Source: Carposina sasakii
Lineage: Eukaryota > Arthropoda > Insecta > Lepidoptera > Carposinidae
Assembly: GCA_014607495.2 (NCBI GenBank)
Contig: CP053169.1
Location: 2,480,001-2,544,000 of the forward strand
DNA: 64,000 bases
Direction of reading: 5' to 3'
Made by a program: the position numbers and the translations under genes. Positions 51,251 to 63,809 of this stretch are shown here, in pieces. The stretch's first letter is position 1. Each line of letters begins with the position of its first letter. The notes under the pieces were generated by a model, which was given only the letters and a program-made list of their open reading frames with translations, made no database searches and was not told the DNA's origin.

Positions 51251-51975
51251 CCTCTCGCTCGCCCCCGAGCCGTCCCCATCTAGCCGTCTCCCTCGCACGC
51301 ACCGGCAAAGCCACGCCCACCCTTGACGCGCGTCATGAAAGCCAGAACACGTGCTGTGAAACTCGCGTAGATACTAGCGCCAGCCTTTCAGTACTTTTCG
51401 TAGTGCGTTCAGCGTACTAATCGATTAGCTGGATATCCTATATGGTGCGAGCAGGACCACAAAGCGGTTTGAACTGCTTTTAGGTGATAATTTCAAGTTA
51501 CTAGATCCATCGACTAAATGTTAGCAGGTTGCCAGCCCATCGCCTATAGTTAAGTGTTATAGTTTCGGGTATTTTTCGTGGCGCGTTAAATAATAGCCAG
51601 AAGTGGGCCGTTTTGATAAATATGTTGCAATATAATGATAAAAAACGAGATGGCAGCACTAGTAATTGTTGTGTTCTAATGAAATTGAACGTCAATATTT
51701 AAAGTTTTTACTTGCATTTGTATGAATTGTTAAGGTTTGATTCAGAAAAACGCGGTTTGTGTTGAAGGTTCATATTAAATTAAGCGCGGAGACACTATCC
51801 ATGCAATACCGTTATGTTCTAAAATAATAAAAATGTGGTCTTCATTGAAGAAATATACAATAATCATGTTTATTGAAACGGCTTATTAATGTACTGATAC
51901 ATTGTGTAATACTGTTTTTGTCCGAAATAAAAAAAATGAGAAGATCTAAATAAAATGTAATTGTGTTGGTAAATA
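51251..51975 (+). other. Proximal 3' UTR of the myotubularin gene
   Basis: Starts directly after the TGA. Candidate poly(A) signals AATAAA at 51826, 51926 and 51949, the last followed by a GT-rich TGTAATTGTGTTGG. No coding frame continues the FYVE protein. Confidence 0.5.
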
Positions 51976-54900
51976 ACCATTAATTAATTAATTTAATGTA
52001 GTAAATAATTCCTGTTCGAAAACGTCTCGAACCAAATTAAAGTGTATAATTTAATTTTAATTCCGATGTAAATAACTTTTCTCTGTAAAAGTTTAAGTTT
52101 TGTTATTTTCATATATCATATAAAAATATCACCGAACAACATACAATTTTGTCCAATAATCGACTTTAAAACGACGTAATTCGACTTGCGAGGCGAAAAT
52201 GCTTTGTTTGCGCTCAAAAATTGAGTACGCTTAATAATTTTGCTACTCAAAAGTGCCTGATTTGCTGAACGAAATGCCTTATCTGTGTCTTTAAGTCAAG
52301 ATATATCTAAAATATTTATCCTAAATAAATCATATACAAAGTTGTCTCAGAGGATTGTAATTTCTCAAAGCTAACTTATTTTCAACAAATAACTTGCCGA
52401 TAAGGCACAGAAGGCTTTCCGCAAAGATATATAATGTACAGTTTCGAATTTCCACAATAACGGAAACTAGTCACTCTATTTTAATAAAATAAATTATATA
52501 ATATAGCATACTATATTATTTCCTGTATAGCGCTTTAAAGTTGATTATTTTAGACATGGCAACGGCAATGAAATGTTGTGTAGAGAAATCCAAGAACTGG
52601 GTCATAAATATTGCACTAACCTTTAAAAAATCTAAATATATGTGCAATTTTTATCACTCAGTAATGTAGTTTATTTTCATCTAACACGGATCTGTATACA
52701 GCAGAGTATATGGCACGTAATATGAAGATAAATTACTTTTTGGGTTGTATGGCGGATTTTTATCAGTGACTGGGATGTTGTTTGGAGCCATGAGAGAAGT
52801 ATGTTCTGTTAAAACTTTCACGATATTTTACAAATAGCTTTACAGCTATTGCAGTTTTTAAATCTTATTAGACTACTAATTTATTTAAAATAATAAAACC
52901 CTATTTCCCGGAACTAAATATAGCTTATGTAGAGGCTAGAAGTAACCAATAAAAGATTCCTGGTATGAACCATATGCAGACACAAAATCATACACACAAA
53001 CTTAAAATTCATTTAACCAGATAGAGGTCTCTCGTGGTTCAAAAAAGGGGGGATCTAGTCTGCCGCGGGGTGGGGGAAGGGTGAACGATTGAAGGCTGAT
53101 TTTGTACAGTACTAGCGATTTCTACGATATTCTGTAAAAGACTCTTATATGTGTTATTGCTCTTTATTTAAGACGTTTCCTTTATCTTTGACCACCGTTA
53201 AGGTACCCTTCCTATGAAAGATGCAGACAGCATTTGTAGCGGTTGCAATAATAAATATTTATACAGGATGTTACATAAGGGGTATGTTAAGCGAAATACT
53301 ATGAAAATGAAAGTAACCCATTATACTAGAGTCCCTATCTACATAATTTGAGACTAGAAAGACTATTTTTCCAGATTGCATGGGAATTCCTATACAATCC
53401 AGGAATGTTCATACACTGCATGTGATTTCGATTTCGAGTCCCTAATTTTGTCAATAGGTTCTTTGCAGGTGTCCATATTCATAGCATTTTGCTTCAGATA
53501 CCCCTTATTATGTTACACCATGTACCACTCGAATCAGAGAAAAAAAACTGCGTCGATTGAAACTCATTTTCGACCCAACTGGCGCTTTTGCTTTTCCGAA
53601 CGCGAAATACATAACGAACGAGGATAAAACTGTTAAAAATGTATGTATAGCTAGTAACTATGTATGTATATATAAATGCAGCCGCTGCAAATGCTGTGTC
53701 TGCGATCGGAAGACAACCTCCCAAGAGTTTTGCTCACTTGTAACCGTCCGTTCACGCAGATAGTTGGGACCATTTTACGTGCTACTGTAAATCAAACAAA
53801 CTGTATCACCGCACGTTAAAACGGATTGCCGTAAATCCGCCGAGGTTGGGTGTGAACGGGGTTTAAGAATGTTAGCGAAATGAATTGTTTTATAAACAAA
53901 ATGTGATTTAGGTTTCTTTTACTCTACAAGTGAGGAAAACTTGACTTGGCTTAGAATTCCAACTGGCCCGGTCGTTTGAGAATGGATCGAATGAATGAAT
54001 GGAATACCTGATCCATTCGTTCAGTTCTAGAACGAATGAATAGCTTATTCATTTCGAGTCCAATTCTATGTGACATGTTTCTATAGGAATTTGTTTTTAT
54101 TTTACAATTTTTCTCTCTTTTATTTTGTACTATAGCGTTTCATTTTGTTTGTAATAATTATTTTTGTACAGTCAAGTTTTGTTTCACCATTGGTCAGCTC
54201 AGAGTCGACCGGCGGCTGTCGACCGTTCTTTAGAGCGGGGCAGTTATATTTATAGTTAGTGTTATGAGTGAAAGAGACAGACGTCGGTGATATTGTTAGG
54301 GAATTTAAGACTTGTGTACTCGACTAACATGTAATGTAAAATGTTCGTTTTATATTAATTGTTGCTCGATCGAGAGTTCTTGTGCAGTTTCAATACTATA
54401 CCGCTAGATGGCGTTATTTTATGAGGATATCATTTGTGTTTTTTTTTTCAAATACAATCAATGGGCTACCGCCGGACTTGTATTTTATTTGTGATATTGA
54501 TGATAATTTTGTATAATTAAGAATTTTGAATAACTTGTTGTTAAACGTTAAATTTTACTGGTGATTACTTTGAAATCTTTAACTCATGGTGCGTGCCCGT
54601 TGGTTTTCGAGGCATTTCTATGGACTTGTCTCGAAGTAAATCTAATATAACCATCAAGAGCAATAACCTGTTTACTTATGGACTTTCGGCTAACGCGAGT
54701 CTCTGAAAACTGAATTAGAGTGTCCATTCTATAATCCAATGCTTTTAATATGTGTAACAGATTCAAAATGTTATGTTGTCATTAACTATATACCACCCTA
54801 CTTGTTTGTTTTAATCCAGAGTTTTTCATGATCAATATACAATATATACAGACAAATGTTAGCTCTCTATCTGTGGGCGTATCCATTCCCAAACGAGACA

Positions 54901-55320
54901 TTTTGACAGCTCATTACAAAAGTTCGATAATTGCTCAATAGGTGGCGCTGATTAAACATGGCTGCCAGTTTGAAAGTCGTTCGAAAATTCGAATTAATTT
55001 TTTCATTGACTCCCATTTTTTGATAGTGCCATCTACCGAGACATAAGAACACTATTTTCAATGGTGTCACAAAGTCTCATCAAAACTTGTCTACGCAGAA
55101 CTCTTAAGACTTGTCATATATTTACAAAGCAATAGGACGCTGTATGAAAAACGTTTGTGATTTAATCATTGACACTTAGGTTATTGTTGTTATACTGCAT
55201 ATATTTTATATTGTATAAAGGAAAAAGCTCGGAGAAACGTAAGTTCTACGTGGAAATGCAAACTTGTTTGTGACCAATGAATATTGACACGATGTGAAAT
55301 AAAGCATATTTTAGTTTTAT
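51976..55320 (+). other. Possible distal 3' UTR, or intergenic
   Basis: Mostly unique AT-rich sequence with one decayed family A MITE. AATAAA at 55298-55303 followed by a T-rich stretch could be a distal polyadenylation site. No gene recognised on either strand. Confidence 0.3.
53262..53526. mobile_element. MITE family A, decayed copy
   Basis: ATACAGGATGTTACATAAGG at the left and CCCCTTATTATGTTACACCA at the right. Both ends mutated. Confidence 0.7.
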
Positions 55321-55990
55321 GAATTTGAAGTTATTATTATTTCTATGCCTTACAGCCAATTGCTATATTAGCTATCTAGATCAATTTCGCAGATTATAGA
55401 TCCCTTTAAGCTCAGAATGCCCAATTCCCAAACTGTCCCAACGGTTTCAAAATGTCCAATTTCCGAAATCAAATCCCTAAATGTACAATCTACTACAATA
55501 ATGGGCTTGTTGAATAGGTGCGTGGTATTTCTAATTCCTTAGAAATATCATTTACTCACAGCATCACACACAAAATCTTTTTAAACTATGTGTGAAATGG
55601 AGAATGCAATAAGCACTGACAATAAATATAATTTCAACACTAACCTTTACATCCTTAACATGACTTCGTCGTCCCCTAAAGTCAGGTTTCAATTTATATA
55701 AGCACAAAGGAATATTAAGACACTACTAGACGAGTCAAAGGTCGCGAAAGCAATGTGATGTGAGTATCGTAGCTGCAGCCGTCTGTCAGCCGAATAACAA
55801 AAATGCGGGTAATTTGCAAATACCCTAAACGCAAAAAACAACTATCCTAATATCTTTTTTTTCTCTGTTATTTTTTTGACATTGAAATGAAAATGAGGGT
55901 ACTTAACGTAAAAATTCAAAACACTAAAAAAATCTTGGATACCAAGGTTTTTTTTTGGAAAATTCAATTAAATTAAACAAAAGTTCTTCA
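55321..55990. other. Intergenic, no gene recognised
   Basis: AT-rich. CCCAATTCCCAAACTG and TGTCCAATTTCCGAAATC look like short degenerate direct repeats (55425-55475). Confidence 0.4.
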
Positions 55991-55997
55991 CTCTTTT

Positions 55998-56420
55998 TAT
56001 TAACCGACTTCAAAAAAGAGAGGTTATCAATTCGTCTGTATGTTTTTTTTTATGTGTGTGTTACCTCAGAACTCCGTCATTTATGAACCGATTTCAATTT
56101 TTTTTATAGTTTGTCATGCTTCTTTTTTATATGCTTCCAAGTTGGTCCCATATTCACCACATCAGGATCTGACGATGGGATCTTGGAGAAATCGAGGGCA
56201 ATCCTCAAATATTGTAGGCACATGTAGTCTGTTTTTATACTTTTACTGAGCGTTTTGATCACCTACATATAAAACATAACATCTGATGATCTCTAATCTC
56301 TATGGAATCTAGGGATATCCTCAAATATAATAGGCACGAGTAGTCCGTTTTTAGATTTTTATAGAGAATTTTGGTCAGCTACACATAATATAAAGGAAAC
56401 GAGGGTCTGATGATGGAGCC
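55998..56420 (+). repeat. Lepidopteran-type repeat with internal duplication
   Basis: Begins TTAACCGACTTCAAAAAAGA and CAGAACTCCGTCATTTATGA, a motif I know from other Lepidoptera. A block of about 110 bp (ATCCTCAAATATTGTAGGCA through TTTTGATCACCTACA) is repeated at roughly 56170-56270 and 56285-56390. Confidence 0.6.
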
Positions 56421-56459
56421 GCCAAAAAACAGATAGTGGAACTTTTTAGTAACAAAATC

Positions 56460-56525
56460 CTCCTATGGCAGGGGGAGGCCTACGTCCAGTAGTGGACTGC
56501 AACAGGCTTATGAAGATGAAGATAG
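56460..56525 (+). mobile_element. RTE LINE tail
   Basis: GGAGGCCTACGTCCAGTAGT followed by GGACTGCAACAGGCTTATGA and a GAAGATGAAGAT tail. Confidence 0.75.
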
Positions 56526-56653
56526 TTATGTTAAGTCGTGAAATTATATGTTGCATTAAGCGGTGTCTGAAGTAAGATGGTTATAGAGGAAGAGGTAGAC
56601 ATGAGAATAACGAGATGACGGATAATAGGGATGAATGAAATAAAAGTACCTAC

Positions 56654-57045
56654 ATATTGCACCGACTCCAAATGATTGGGAACAGGGCAGGAAGGAGTGT
56701 AATTATATGTTGCTATAACAGTGTACATGGCTGTTGTGCTGCCAAATCTCTTATATTCCTCCGAGACGTGGTGCATGTAGTGGCGCAGGATGGTGATGAA
56801 GTACACGAGTTCGAGGAGCAGCATCAAGCTGACCTTGACGCTAAACGTGATGAACTAAAGACTCGTCCTCCTGCTGCCATTATCTATAATTACAATAACG
56901 GCGCACTAACCTGCCCTCTGTGTGCGCGGGCGTTCAGGGCGAAGATTGGCTATGTAAGCCATCTCCGAGCGCATGAACGCCAACTTAGTAATATCTAGTA
57001 GAAGTGGTCGCCATGACCGAAATCGGTCGGAGGTCATCATTATCA
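56654..57045 (+). mobile_element. Non-LTR retrotransposon, C-terminal remnant with zinc finger
   Basis: The open frame ends ALTCPLCARAFRAKIGYVSH then LRAHERQ, a C2H2-type finger found at the C-terminus of many LINE polymerase ORFs. The 3' end GGTCGCCATGACCGAAATCG plus ATCATC repeats is shared with the SINE at 19534-19876. The polymerase core is missing. Confidence 0.8.
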
Positions 57046-57049
57046 TCAT

Positions 57050-57780
57050 CATATTGTCAGACGTAAAGTTTCGAAGCCTAGTCATTTCTCTCTTTTGTCA
57101 TGTGGCCTATTCAATCATTTGCTGGCATATAAATCTGACAATATTATGCCTTCTAAACGTCGTACACGGCTTAACGCAATATATATTTGCCCTATAGTAA
57201 AAGCGGAAGTTGACATATAGGTTCAATGCATTTGAAAGAAATTCTGCAACCAATCATTTTTGTCTCCAAATTTAATTTTTTGTTAATGGTATAAAAACAA
57301 GGGAAGGGTGAAATTTTACAATGATAATGCGCTTGGGCAAATTAAATTAGGACATTTATAACACATTATTTATTATTATTAATTTGGGAACCATATTACC
57401 ACACAAAGACATATAATTAAAAATCATTTATTACTTATTTGTTCATGTTCCTATTACAATTTCCCTATTTGTAACAAAGAAAAGTTTAGAGTTTTCGATT
57501 CAAATTCGGAATTCGCAACCAATCACATCGTGGCATTATAACGTGATGTGATACAGCGACAACGTCACGGCGTGATTGATAAAACGAAGCTTTCTAAACA
57601 GATCAGCTGAATACACGTTGAGCTATGTCCATTTACAGTTATCACAAATTAAGTTTGATGGATTTTTACATTTTGATAATTATCGCCTTGTTATCACAAA
57701 TTAATTTTGTTGGGTTTTTATAATATAAACGAATAGTTGTACCTACTCGACAAACAAACCCCCGATCGTATATCCGAAAA
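57050..57780. other. Intergenic, no gene recognised
   Basis: AT-rich. TTATCACAAATTAAGTTTGATGG and a near copy repeat at 57640 and 57694. Confidence 0.45.
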
Positions 57781-57783
57781 CTA

Positions 57784-57977
57784 TACAGGGTGTAACAGAA
57801 AAGGTATGTTAAGCGAAAAGCTATGTAAATAGCCTGCTGTAAACAACCTACTCACAGACTCGAAACTATAATATGATAAAGATAATATTATTGTTTAAGA
57901 TTGTATTCCTTAGTTGCTTGAGAATTTCTTCATACCAATACTATCGCATTGCATACCCCTTTTGTTACACCCTGTAG
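57784..57977. mobile_element. MITE family A, internally deleted
   Basis: Good left end (TACAGGGTGTAACAGAAAAG) and right end (TTTTGTTACACCCTGTA), shortened interior. Confidence 0.8.
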
Positions 57978-57979
57978 AT

Positions 57980-58565
57980 CTAACATTACAATAACAAATA
58001 AATAACTTAAAAACTGATGTAAATAAATAATATTAAACACTTTATCTTTGGTAATTTAAAATAACAATAAGTAGTAAGTACTCTATTTGAACAAAAATTT
58101 TCGTTGATTGTTGAAAAATACAGTAGGTAGGTAAATGTTTATTATTATCAAAATTCGTAGTTTTATACAAGTAGATAATTATTATTTACACATTTATACA
58201 CAAGTATACCGGTATTTATCTACACAAAACCAAATGTGAGAAAAAAATTTACATACATACATAAAATCAAGCCTCTATCCCGGAAGGGTAGAATTTTTTT
58301 TTATTTCCAATAAATTCGATATAAAACAAAATATTGCAGGTAAGTACTTAACAAATAAATATATAACAAATGCAATAACACAGAAAATAAGATTACAAAA
58401 CCATAATATATATAAATGTACCTATTTAATTAACCTTTCAACATAGTTATGAAAAAGTAAATTTCTATAATAAGGTAAAATAATATAACTATCAAAAAAC
58501 GCAAAATATGATAATTATTTTAAACGTTAGGCCTCTATAGGAACAAAGTCAGTTAGTACCACAAA
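57980..58565. other. Intergenic, AT-rich, no gene recognised
   Basis: Contains a degenerate CAAGCCTCTATCCCGGAAGG segment also seen near 36815. Confidence 0.45.
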
Positions 58566-58568
58566 CTA

Positions 58569-58832
58569 TACAGGGTGTAACAAAAAGGGTATGTTAAGCG
58601 AAAAGCTATGTAAATAGCCCACTGTAGAGAACCTATCCACAAAATTTGAGACCCGAAATTACATGTTTATTTTCCCCGATAGTATGGAGAATTTTTAAAT
58701 ATCTCAGGAATTTTCATACAATCTTGAAAAATAAAAATGTGAATTCGAGTCTCAAATTTTGGAAATAGGTTCATATAGTGGGCTATTTACATAGCTTTTC
58801 GCTTAACATACCCTTTCTGTTACACCCTGTAT
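58569..58832. mobile_element. MITE family A, complete copy
   Basis: TACAGGGTGTAACAAAAAGG to CTTTCTGTTACACCCTGTA. The best-preserved copy together with 23125-23388. Confidence 0.92.
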
Positions 58833-58879
58833 AGGGATACTACGTATGTTTTTTACATTTACATAACAAAATATAATTA

Positions 58880-59370
58880 AAGGGCCGATTTTTCTAAACG
58901 TCAGATAGCCTATCAGAAGGATAAAGTTCATGCTGTCTATCTCTAACTTGATCATAATCATGGAGAAGAGTGAGGTATGGGACGAGGGGAGCATTGAACA
59001 CTGTAGCCCTGCCCATTTACATAGAAACCACCTTGTAGTGACTAGTCAAACTACTTGCTCATTATCAATATGGTTCAAGATTGTTTTACTAGTGCAATTA
59101 CTCATCGCTAGATGGCAATATTATACTACGTTATAATTTTTACTAAAAAAGTACCCTGATAAAAGCGCTAGTGTCTTTGTAATTTTAATACGGTTATATT
59201 TCGGAGCACTAGCGTGTGGTTTCAGCTACTGCGTTACACTGGCGCTGAAGCTCCGCCCCTATCATGACGTCATGGCCTCACGATTGCCACACGACTCACT
59301 TCATAGTCCCACCTCCTCTTTAATACCTTCTTCATGATCATTATAGAGACAGCATCAACTTTATCTTTCA
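58880..59370. mobile_element. Foldback element with AAGGATAAAGTTCATGCTGT ends
   Basis: A left segment near 58915 (GGATAAAGTTCATGCTGTCT) opposes GAGACAGCATCAACTTTATC near 59345. A related end (ATCAACTTTATCCTTCAGAT) recurs near 61306. Confidence 0.55.
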
Positions 59371-59374
59371 TATA

Positions 59375-59692
59375 GGTCTGACCTGCGCCCGTAGCATGAA
59401 CTTGGTGAGAGCGAGATGGCTCACATTTACGCGACAAATTTACAGAGCTATGTAATGATTAGACATTTAAGTGTATGCACTTTACATGTAAAAAGGGATT
59501 GCAAAGCACTTCTTTCAGGGCAAATTCATACAGTCTTAGCTTGAGTACGAGTGTCTATTCCAATTCCCAAATCTGTTTTTGTACGCAAAGTACGAACTAA
59601 GTCTTTTGTCTAGTTATTGTATAACTCAGTGAAGTTGACGTTTGTGAGATATCTAGCTCTCACCAAATTCATGCTACGGGCACATATCTGAC
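59375..59692. mobile_element. Foldback element with GCCCGTAGCATGAACTTGGT ends
   Basis: GGTCTGACCTGCGCCCGTAG then CATGAACTTGGTGAGAGC opposes GCTCTCACCAAATTCATGCT then ACGGGCACATATCTGACC. About 50-bp imperfect inverted repeats. Abuts the previous element. Confidence 0.7.
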
Positions 59693-59699
59693 CAATGAA

Positions 59700-61160
59700 A
59701 ATATCAGTAAAATATTAAAATAATAACGACTAAAGAAATACCTACCGCAGCTGTCTATCGTATTGATAGAAACAAACTTATAAGCAAGAAAGAGATAGCA
59801 ATAACTTTTCCTGCTATAATGTTGTATGTATCTTGCCGTCAACATAACAAAATCTTTTCAATTATAAAAAATAACAATATGGAAACCTACATTAAATCTA
59901 GGAGGTAGTTGGGTAATACTTATTGTTTTTTTTTTCTACACGAGGAATGAGCAAACTCTTTATGTTTATGTTGTCTATCTTTATGTTGGAGTAAGCGAAT
60001 GTCATTGCCTCCACAAACCTATACAGGTTTAGAGTTAACCCAATATTAAAATGTGTGATACACTCTAATTACCCTAATAAATAAATTAAACAAATAAATG
60101 TAATCACTATAAATGTGTTCGTTAGCTTTTTAGGGTTCCGTACACAAAGGATAAAAGTGGGTCTAAGACTTCGCTGTCCGTCTATCACAAGTTTCGCTTG
60201 TTCTACTACATTTGGGCTCCTATACAACAAACGTGACTTTTTTACCGTTTTTTTTTATAGATATAGTACAAAACCATTTATGCGAGAGTTCGAATTGCAT
60301 TTGACTGTTATTTGTTTGCTGTCAAAAAATCTTCTACACCAAAGATTTTCTACGTAAAGTAGTTGCAACCGTATTAATAACAGTTAACTAAATTAATTGC
60401 TTTGTCTAAATATGGCATCTTTTATAACAACCGTTTATTTACGTATTTACATATTATCTTAAGTCTCTTAGTAAGTACATATTAAATATCTAGCAACTTT
60501 ACTTAATTTACAACTTTGCATATGAATACAATAGCAGTGGGGTAAGCACGAACCTCTCTATACTCCGTAACGTTATCGTCAAACTGTCAAATCACATAGA
60601 TTTTGTTAGCGAGTCGCTAGCGTTACGCCGCGTAAAAAGGTGAAAACCGACTGCGTAATTTTTTTTTTATCTAAAACTATCATTAGATAATAATGTTTAT
60701 TTATTAACACCGGCCCTTACTTTGTACTGATATGATCACACAACCCATTTTAGGAAGTAGATTTAAGTACACCCACAATCTGGACGATTCTAATCGGCAC
60801 ACTCAAAAATATACTGAAATTATTTTCTAGCTGACTCTTTCTATATCAGCCGTTTGCATTAAGGCTGGACAGACAAACCTATTTTTAAGTTTATATATGT
60901 TTAAGTCAGAATCGACCACAATTCAATAAATCTAACGTATTAGTGCCTATTTTATATGATCTTTTCGATTTATATCCGAGAAAAATTTGGTTTAGGTTAG
61001 AGTTACCTGTCATTCCCTCTATTTTACTCGCTGTAGCAAATGACGGTCTTGAGCGACAGAAAAGGATAGGGCAATGGAAAAGTAGAATGCGTGCTGACAG
61101 ATAACTCATCTGAAGGATAAATTTGGTGGTGTCTTTCTTTAAAACTCGACTAAGATAGAG
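59700..61160. other. Intergenic, no gene recognised
   Basis: Contains TTTTTAGGGTTCCGTACACA (60128), a segment common in lepidopteran repeats, with a relative at 15855. Otherwise AT-rich. Confidence 0.45.
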
Positions 61161-61167
61161 ACATTAT

Positions 61168-61302
61168 GGTTGATTCTTAAACCTAAACGTAAAACTAGTG
61201 CAACCTGTCCATTTCACTCTCAGCCATTTATGTTAAGAACGGAAAGAGATAGACCTAACTAAGATTAGATTTACGTTTAAGTGTGACGGTCAGAATCGAC
61301 CC
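61168..61302. mobile_element. MITE family F, truncated copy
   Basis: GATTCTTAAACCTAAACGTA to CAGAATCGACC. The TTAAACC junction is intact, giving an empty site for the nested insertion in 48899-49187. Confidence 0.75.
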
Positions 61303-61465
61303 TAGTATCAACTTTATCCTTCAGATAGACTGACTATTGGATAAATCGCCTCCGAATTTTCAACACTTCCAAATTTTAAACTTATTTTACCACTTGAAAA
61401 GCTCGACTACAATACTTTTATGTATTCCATAATGGAAATTTAATATGTACCCCCCCCCATTGTTT

Positions 61466-61600
61466 TATGAATTGACATAAGGATATGAAATAAAAGTATA
61501 TTCCATTGCACATCTTACTTAACTATTTTTATGAATTGACATAAGGATATGAAATAAAAGTATATTCACAATAAAATCACGCACATCTTACTTAACTATT
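61466..61600 (+). repeat. Tandem duplication, unit about 60-70 bp
   Basis: ATGAATTGACATAAGGATAT then GAAATAAAAGTATATTC, followed by CACATCTTACTTAACTATTT, occurs twice in direct succession. The second unit has a short insertion. Confidence 0.85.
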
Positions 61601-62067
61601 TACTTATAAAGCACATTGAGCGTAATAACCCGAATAAAATAGTTCCAGCAAGAACTGAATAGTTTCTCAACAGGAACATATAGTTGCTTAGCATGAACGA
61701 ATAGTTCCACCGGGAACCAATAGTTCCTCAACTAGAACTATATCTGTACAACCTTGCGTAAATCAACCACAACACCATCCATTATAATTTTTATAAAATA
61801 ATCGTTAAAAAGCGTGCATAATTTCTTTGGTTTAATTTGTACTCTTGACTCTTGAATCTTGTATATCTTGATACGCCATTGACTAGTAAAAACTGGTACC
61901 CTGTGTCAAAAATGACCGTTTTGACTATGCCAGTCATTTATGACTTGAAAAAAAAATGTGGGCAACAGGCAAGAAAATGTTATCACGAAAATGAGACTTA
62001 ACTCTAAAGGTTTAGAATACTAATTAATTACGAAAGGTTGCGAATAATCATCATCCTATGATTATAA

Positions 62068-62235
62068 CTACCGTATTTCGGTTCGATTCCTCTGATACTC
62101 CGCGACTACATTTGAAACGGCTTTCCTTACCGTGTCTAATAAATCGTACATGTCTTTTGTGTAGGGCTCGAAGCTTGTCTTCTTCCTTCTTCTATATATG
62201 CCTTCTTTGTTGACTAGTGCGCATGACATTTCCTC
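62068..62235 (-). CDS. WSCD / CG9164-like sulfotransferase-domain protein, last exon
   Basis: Minus-strand exon read from 62235 down to a TAG at 62068, acceptor AATTTTCAG. Encodes EEMSCALVNKEGIYRRRKK then FEPYTKDMYDLLDTVRKAV and ends RNRTEIR. The pattern Cys, then EG(I/F)xRR, then F(E/D)P(F/Y)T and a C-terminal helix is what I know from the end of WSC-domain-containing / CG9164 sulfotransferase-like proteins. It joins the exon at 63979-63810 in phase (YSE|EEMSC). Catalysis, PAPS binding and the WSC domain would lie in exons beyond the right edge. Such proteins are type II Golgi-membrane proteins. Convergent with the myotubularin gene. Confidence 0.72.
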   Translation of the reverse strand, partial: EEMSCALVNKEGIYRRRKKTSFEPYTKDMYDLLDTVRKAVSNVVAEYQRNRTEIR

Positions 62236-62265
62236 CTGAAAATTTAGAAAAAACATGTCTTAATA

Positions 62266-62500
62266 GTGTGTAAAAGTGGTATGTTATACCTATGAAATGC
62301 TATAAAAATAACCCACTGTAGAGAAACTGTCTACAATTTTTTTTTCCAATAATATGGAGGATTCCTAAGCATAAATGTTCATACAATCTTGAAAAATAAA
62401 CATGTGATTTCGAGACTCAAATTTTCTAAATAGGTTCTCCATAGAGCGTTATACTTATAGCATTTATAGTGGAAATATATAGTGGAGTTACAAAAACAAT
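62266..62500. mobile_element. MITE family A, decayed copy
   Basis: AACCCACTGTAGAGAAACTG and TCTTGAAAAATAAACATGTG survive, but the ends are mutated. In the last intron of the sulfotransferase-like gene. Confidence 0.65.
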
Positions 62501-62784
62501 TATGTATTTCTCCTGGACATTTAATCAAAAGCTGGGTGCACCTAGGGCAGGTTAGGTTGACATTGGGTCCTCCTACCTAACATACCTATTAGTCGAAACC
62601 ACTTACACCCTTATTGGCTTTTATAATAGTTAATATTTGCATAAATATAATATAATAGTTACTATGTTATACGATACTGCAGTCTCATCTCATCTGTGGG
62701 TGAAGTATAAATCAAAGAATAAATTATCCGTAGTCTAGTAAAACAACAATGTATATATGCTTCTCGTTGCGACTGTAGTGTCTT

Positions 62785-62940
62785 GTGTTCGTGATCATGA
62801 GTCGGCAGATCCGAGGGTCAGCGGAGGGTATAGGGCCCTTTCTGTTACACCCTGTATAATCTGTGGGCGTATAAATCCCTCAATAGAGATGTGAACTTCC
62901 GAATAGTGACGCCTGATACAATTCAATATTTAACTATGTA
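62785..62940. mobile_element. Repeat family L with an embedded family A end
   Basis: Matches 32741-32880 (GCAGATCCGAGGGTCAGCGG; TGAACTTCCGAATAGTGACG), but 62838-62863 is the right end of family A (CTTTCTGTTACACCCTGTAT). Confidence 0.7.
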
Positions 62941-62950
62941 TATTCAATAC

Positions 62951-63228
62951 TAGTGGACGCCCGCGACTCCGTCCGCGTGGACTACAGAAAAAATAAAATG
63001 ACGAAATTATCCGGGATAAAAAGTAACCTATATGTTAAGTGGGACCTATCACAATATATTCCTGAAAACTGCATCGAAATCGGTTCAGCCGTTTCTGAGA
63101 TTAGCGTGCACAAACGCACAGACAAACAGACAAAAATCATTGTTTTGGGTCATTGCGTTTAACGGTCTTCTATAATATTTTTTCTCATTTATCTTTTACA
63201 GACAGGATCTGTACATTTTTATTATATT
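62951..63228 (-). mobile_element. Family P element, minus-strand copy
   Basis: Starts ACGCCCGCGACTCCGTCCGC after ACTAGTGG and contains TCGGTTCAGCCGTTTCTGAG, the inverse of the copies at 18186 and 37409. Confidence 0.8.
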
Positions 63229-63548
63229 ACAGGATGTTGATAAAGGAATCTCCTCATCATCTCATTTTTCTATGAAAGCAATGGGAATTTTTTCAAAATA
63301 TTAGGGTCATGAGTTACTGCGTTTTTCTCATAAATGCACATAGACGCGCGTAGCGATTTTTTCACAAAAAATAATTAATATCTGTCTATAAAAAAACTAA
63401 CATAAACACAGACACTATAAATTTCGCAGCGAATTTAAATTTTTTTTCAAAAAAAATTTTTTTTTCCCAGCATTTTTTTTGCATAAACTTACATTTTTAT
63501 AGAATACGTACCCTTCGTTAAAGGTGGCCAAAAAAAAACCCTGTATAG
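63229..63548. mobile_element. MITE family G
   Basis: ACAGGATGTTGATAAAGGAA to AAAACCCTGTATAG, with ACATAGACGCGCGTAGCGAT inside. Directly abuts the family P copy. Confidence 0.75.
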
Positions 63549-63809
63549 ATGAGTATTTATCTCTGTTTGCTTGTTCGTTATTTATTTCATTTTCTTTATA
63601 ACTGTTAGTTGTGTGCGTGTATAGTCTTTTTTGTATTTCAAATGTGTCCAGTTTATGTCAATTTTCTTTTTAATAATTTTTTTTTTTAACTGTGTTACCT
63701 ATAAGTAACTCTCCATAACTAGGGTTAACTGGTAAAGAATGCTCCTGAAAAAATGCTCATAAAAGAATTTTCTATCTATCTAGCCTCACTATCAGCAAAG
63801 GATACTCAC

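Noticed and set aside
56531..56827. 98-codon minus-strand frame
   Set aside because: Antisense shadow of the LINE remnant, whose plus strand carries the zinc-finger motif.
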